Shown here: one piece after another, positions 61,793-64,000 of the stretch
Numbering within the stretch: the first letter of the stretch is position 1
Layout: the number at the start of each line of letters is the position of its first letter
DNA from: an uncultured Pelagibacteraceae bacterium
GTDB taxonomy: Bacteria > Pseudomonadota > Alphaproteobacteria > Pelagibacterales > Pelagibacteraceae
Length of the DNA stretch: 64,000 nucleotides
NCBI GenBank assembly: GCA_902612235.1
Contig: CACMCJ010000006.1
Location: 1 to 64,000 of the forward strand
Direction of reading: 5' to 3'
The notes under the pieces: generated by a model
Told to the model about the DNA's origin: nothing
Databases searched by the model: none
What the model saw: only the letters and a program-made list of their open reading frames with translations
Program-made: the position numbers and the translations under genes

Positions 61793-63088
61793 ATGAATAA
61801 TAAAAAAAAATTAAATATAGCAATTGTTGGTTTAGGAAATATTGGTTCTTATTTGTACAAATACTTAAATTCAAATAAAAATATTCTATCTAAAAAGAAT
61901 AATTGTACCCCTTATATAAAATTTGTTTCTGCTAGAAACCGAAATAAAAAAAGAAAAATTAAAATAAACTCTGCTAAATGGTTAAATAATTATTTAGACG
62001 CTACCAAAAATAAAGATGTAGATATTATTGTTGAACTCATTGGAGGAGCAGAGGGACCCGCTAAAAAATTAGTTTTTGCGGCATTAAAAAATAAAAAACA
62101 TGTAGTCACAGCAAATAAGGCGCTAATAGCAAAGTATGGTGATAAATTATCTAAAATTGCTGAAAGCAACAATGTGAATTTAGAATTTGAAGCTGCTGTT
62201 TGCGGAGGCGTTCCTATTATAAGATCTTTAAAAGAGGGATTAATTGCTAATAAAATCGGTAAAGTTTACGGTATTTTCAACGGAACATCCAATTATATTT
62301 TATCCTCAATGGATAATAAGGATAAAGAATTTTCTGATGTTTTAAAAGATGCTAAAAAACTTGGCTATGCTGAGTCTAATCCTACTTCTGATTTAAATGG
62401 TGACGATGTATCAGCAAAACTAAAGATTCTATCATCATTATGCTTTAATTCGTTTTTAAACAATAACATACATGTTGAAGGTATTAAACAAATTGATAAA
62501 GAAGACATAGTTAACGCAAAAAAGTTAGGTTACAAGATAAAATTACTAGGTTTTGCAGAACATTTAGGAAAAAGTATTTATCAGCGTGTTCATCCAACTT
62601 TAGTAAAAACAAATTCTTATGTAGCCTCAATTGACGGCGTATTAAATGCAGTAATTATTGACGGTAAGCCAGTTGGTCAAAGCATAATTCAAGGTGAAGG
62701 GGCAGGGGCAGCAGCAACTACATCTGCATTGATTTCTGATATTAGTTCTATTTTAAGAGGTAATATAAAATTCCCATTTTCTATATCTAATAAAGAAAGA
62801 AAAAATTTAAAATTTAAATCTATTCAAGAAAGGTATTTTTCTGCATACTTAAGGTTTGATGTAATTGACAAACCAGGTGTGTTATCTAATATCACTAATA
62901 TTATTTCAAAAAATAATGTTTCTATTAAAAGATTAATTCAAAATCCAAATAGAAAAAAAGGTGCTTCATCTATTGTGATTATAACTCATAGTTCAAAAGA
63001 TAATTCATTAAATAAAGTTATTAAAGAAGCAAATAAAAAATCATATGTTTTAAGAAAATCAAAATTAATAAGAATAGACGATAACTAA
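61793..63088 (+). CDS. hom: Homoserine dehydrogenase
   Basis: Hom reduces aspartate semialdehyde to homoserine for threonine and methionine synthesis. The NAD(P) motif VGLGNIGSY is near residue 13. VTANKALIAKYG follows, and the LGYAESNPTSDLNGDDVSAKL block carries catalytic acidic residues. A C-terminal ACT domain (about 350-431) has FDVIDKPGVLSNITNI. Full length at 431 residues, it shares one base with glpX. Confidence 0.97.
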   Translation: MNNKKKLNIAIVGLGNIGSYLYKYLNSNKNILSKKNNCTPYIKFVSARNRNKKRKIKINSAKWLNNYLDATKNKDVDIIVELIGGAEGPAKKLVFAALKNKKHVVTANKALIAKYGDKLSKIAESNNVNLEFEAAVCGGVPIIRSLKEGLIANKIGKVYGIFNGTSNYILSSMDNKDKEFSDVLKDAKKLGYAESNPTSDLNGDDVSAKLKILSSLCFNSFLNNNIHVEGIKQIDKEDIVNAKKLGYKIKLLGFAEHLGKSIYQRVHPTLVKTNSYVASIDGVLNAVIIDGKPVGQSIIQGEGAGAAATTSALISDISSILRGNIKFPFSISNKERKNLKFKSIQERYFSAYLRFDVIDKPGVLSNITNIISKNNVSIKRLIQNPNRKKGASSIVIITHSSKDNSLNKVIKEANKKSYVLRKSKLIRIDDN

Positions 63089-64000
63089 TGTCAATTGACA
63101 CTAAATTTTTAAACTTATTTATTAAAGCAACTGAAAATGCGGCCATAGGAGCGTCAAAATTTATTGGTAAAAAAAATAAAATTGCGGCTGATAAGAGTGC
63201 TGTCGACCCTATGAGAAGAGAATTGAACAAGATTAATATGGAAGGAACAATTGTAATCGGAGAAGGAGAAATGGATGAAGCTCCGATGCTCTATATTGGA
63301 GAAAAACTAGGAACTTTAAATGGCCCTAAATTTGACATTGCAGTTGATCCTTTAGAGGGTACAAAATTTACTGCTAATAACCAACCTAATGCTTTTTCTG
63401 TTTTAGCAGTCGCAAACAAAGGCGAACTTTTATCAGCGCCAGATACTTATATGGAAAAAATTGCAATCGGTACAAATTTACCAAAAGATTTATTAGATAT
63501 AGATTTTGGTGTAGAAAAAAATATTAAACTTTTAGCAGATGCAAAGAGTAAAAAAGTTTCTGAACTAAATGCTTGCGTTTTAAATAGACCAAGGCATGAG
63601 GAAATTATCAAAACCTTAAATGAACTAAATGTAAAAATTAATTACATTACTGACGGTGATATAGCAGGGGTTTTGAGTGTAATTGGTGAGAATCCTAAAA
63701 ATGATATTTATTATAGTACAGGAGGAGGACCAGAGGGGGTTTTAGCAGCGGCTGCGTTGTCCTGTTACGGCGGACAAATACAGGGACGTCTAGTGTTAAA
63801 TGATGAAGAGAAAATTAGAGCGAAAAAACTTGGTATAAAAGATTTTAAAAAAAAATATAATATTGATGATATGGTTAAAGGTGATGTTATTTTTTGCGCT
63901 ACAGGTGTTACAAATGGAGACCTAGCAAAAGGTGTGAAAGATTTAGGAAATGAGTTTGAAGTAAGTACATTTGCATTACATAAAAGTAAGAAAATAAACA
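63088..64000 (+). CDS. glpX: Class II fructose-1,6-bisphosphatase, 5' part
   Basis: The window ends inside this gene; about 304 residues are visible. GlpX removes the C1 phosphate of fructose-1,6-bisphosphate in gluconeogenesis. The start MSIDTKFLNLFIKATENAAI, IGEGEMDEAPML, the metal-binding DPLEGT and the TGGGPEGVLAAAAL block are diagnostic. The ATG overlaps the hom stop by one base. About 15-20 residues are missing from the 3' end. Confidence 0.97.
   Translation, partial: MSIDTKFLNLFIKATENAAIGASKFIGKKNKIAADKSAVDPMRRELNKINMEGTIVIGEGEMDEAPMLYIGEKLGTLNGPKFDIAVDPLEGTKFTANNQPNAFSVLAVANKGELLSAPDTYMEKIAIGTNLPKDLLDIDFGVEKNIKLLADAKSKKVSELNACVLNRPRHEEIIKTLNELNVKINYITDGDIAGVLSVIGENPKNDIYYSTGGGPEGVLAAAALSCYGGQIQGRLVLNDEEKIRAKKLGIKDFKKKYNIDDMVKGDVIFCATGVTNGDLAKGVKDLGNEFEVSTFALHKSKKIN

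Overview
The window is a gene-dense, very AT-rich stretch of a streamlined alphaproteobacterial genome. It most resembles SAR11 (Candidatus Pelagibacter and relatives). The reasons are low-GC, lysine/isoleucine/asparagine-rich proteins, gaps of a few bases or 1-4 bp overlaps, no mobile elements, and typical alphaproteobacterial gene neighbours (plsX-ihfA-merR, ribosomal genes-secY-adk-rpsM, gatCAB). The assignment is inferred from gene content; no rRNA gene is present to confirm it. The longest stretch without a gene is about 124 bases (31282-31405), so no gap exceeds 300 bases. I saw no IS element, prophage, CRISPR array or rRNA.

Layout. 1-12155 (+): the S10/spc/alpha ribosomal superoperon from the end of rplW through secY, adk, rpoA and rplQ, followed by an rluC-type gene. 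12152-17158: lipB (-), mgtE (+), panC (-), galU-ugd (+). 17151-23563 (-): ridA-like, topA, plsY, pyrC-like, pyrB, ruvX. 23614-29749 (+): gatCAB followed by an O-methyltransferase, trhO and a MATE transporter. 29735-31281 (-): half of a polar amino-acid ABC transporter. 31357-34576 (+): a LexA-type umuDC operon that runs into a TPP riboswitch and an SSS-family (ThiV-like) transporter. 34549-37833: a RarD-like permease, tRNA-Ser(GCU) and a lytic transglycosylase. 37865-45183 (+): dapA, smpB, folK, spoT/rsh, pyrE, pdxJ, acpS, lepB, rnc, recO. 45176-46174: hemB (-). 46261-54888 (+): a 2OG oxygenase, rpiB, glyA, nrdR, riboflavin genes, nusB and hppA. 54885-55391: bamE (-). 55338-57889 (+): cytochrome bc1 chaperone, rpmF, plsX, ihfA, merR, rpmG. 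57890-58168: aroQ (-). 58221-64000 (+): ctaA, rplM-rpsI, argC, a small lipoprotein, hom and a partial glpX.

Most genes are core metabolism and translation. The unusual material is in the details. A compact TPP riboswitch fills the whole umuC-thiV gap and its 3' end contains the ribosome-binding site and reaches the start codon. The umuDC promoter carries an alphaproteobacterial LexA box just after its -10. Several enzymes have lost hallmark residues: the PyrC-like protein lacks metal ligands, the RibBA C-terminal half lacks its zinc and catalytic motifs, RibH has Asn for the catalytic His, and NrdR has altered Cys spacing. The Rsh (SpoT) protein is shortened between TGS and ACT. rpmD and era are absent from their usual positions. 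Convergent genes repeatedly interlock their stop codons.

I did not find a wholly new multigene system. The best candidate for a new regulatory arrangement is the SOS-promoter, umuDC, TPP-riboswitch, transporter unit at 31357-34576.
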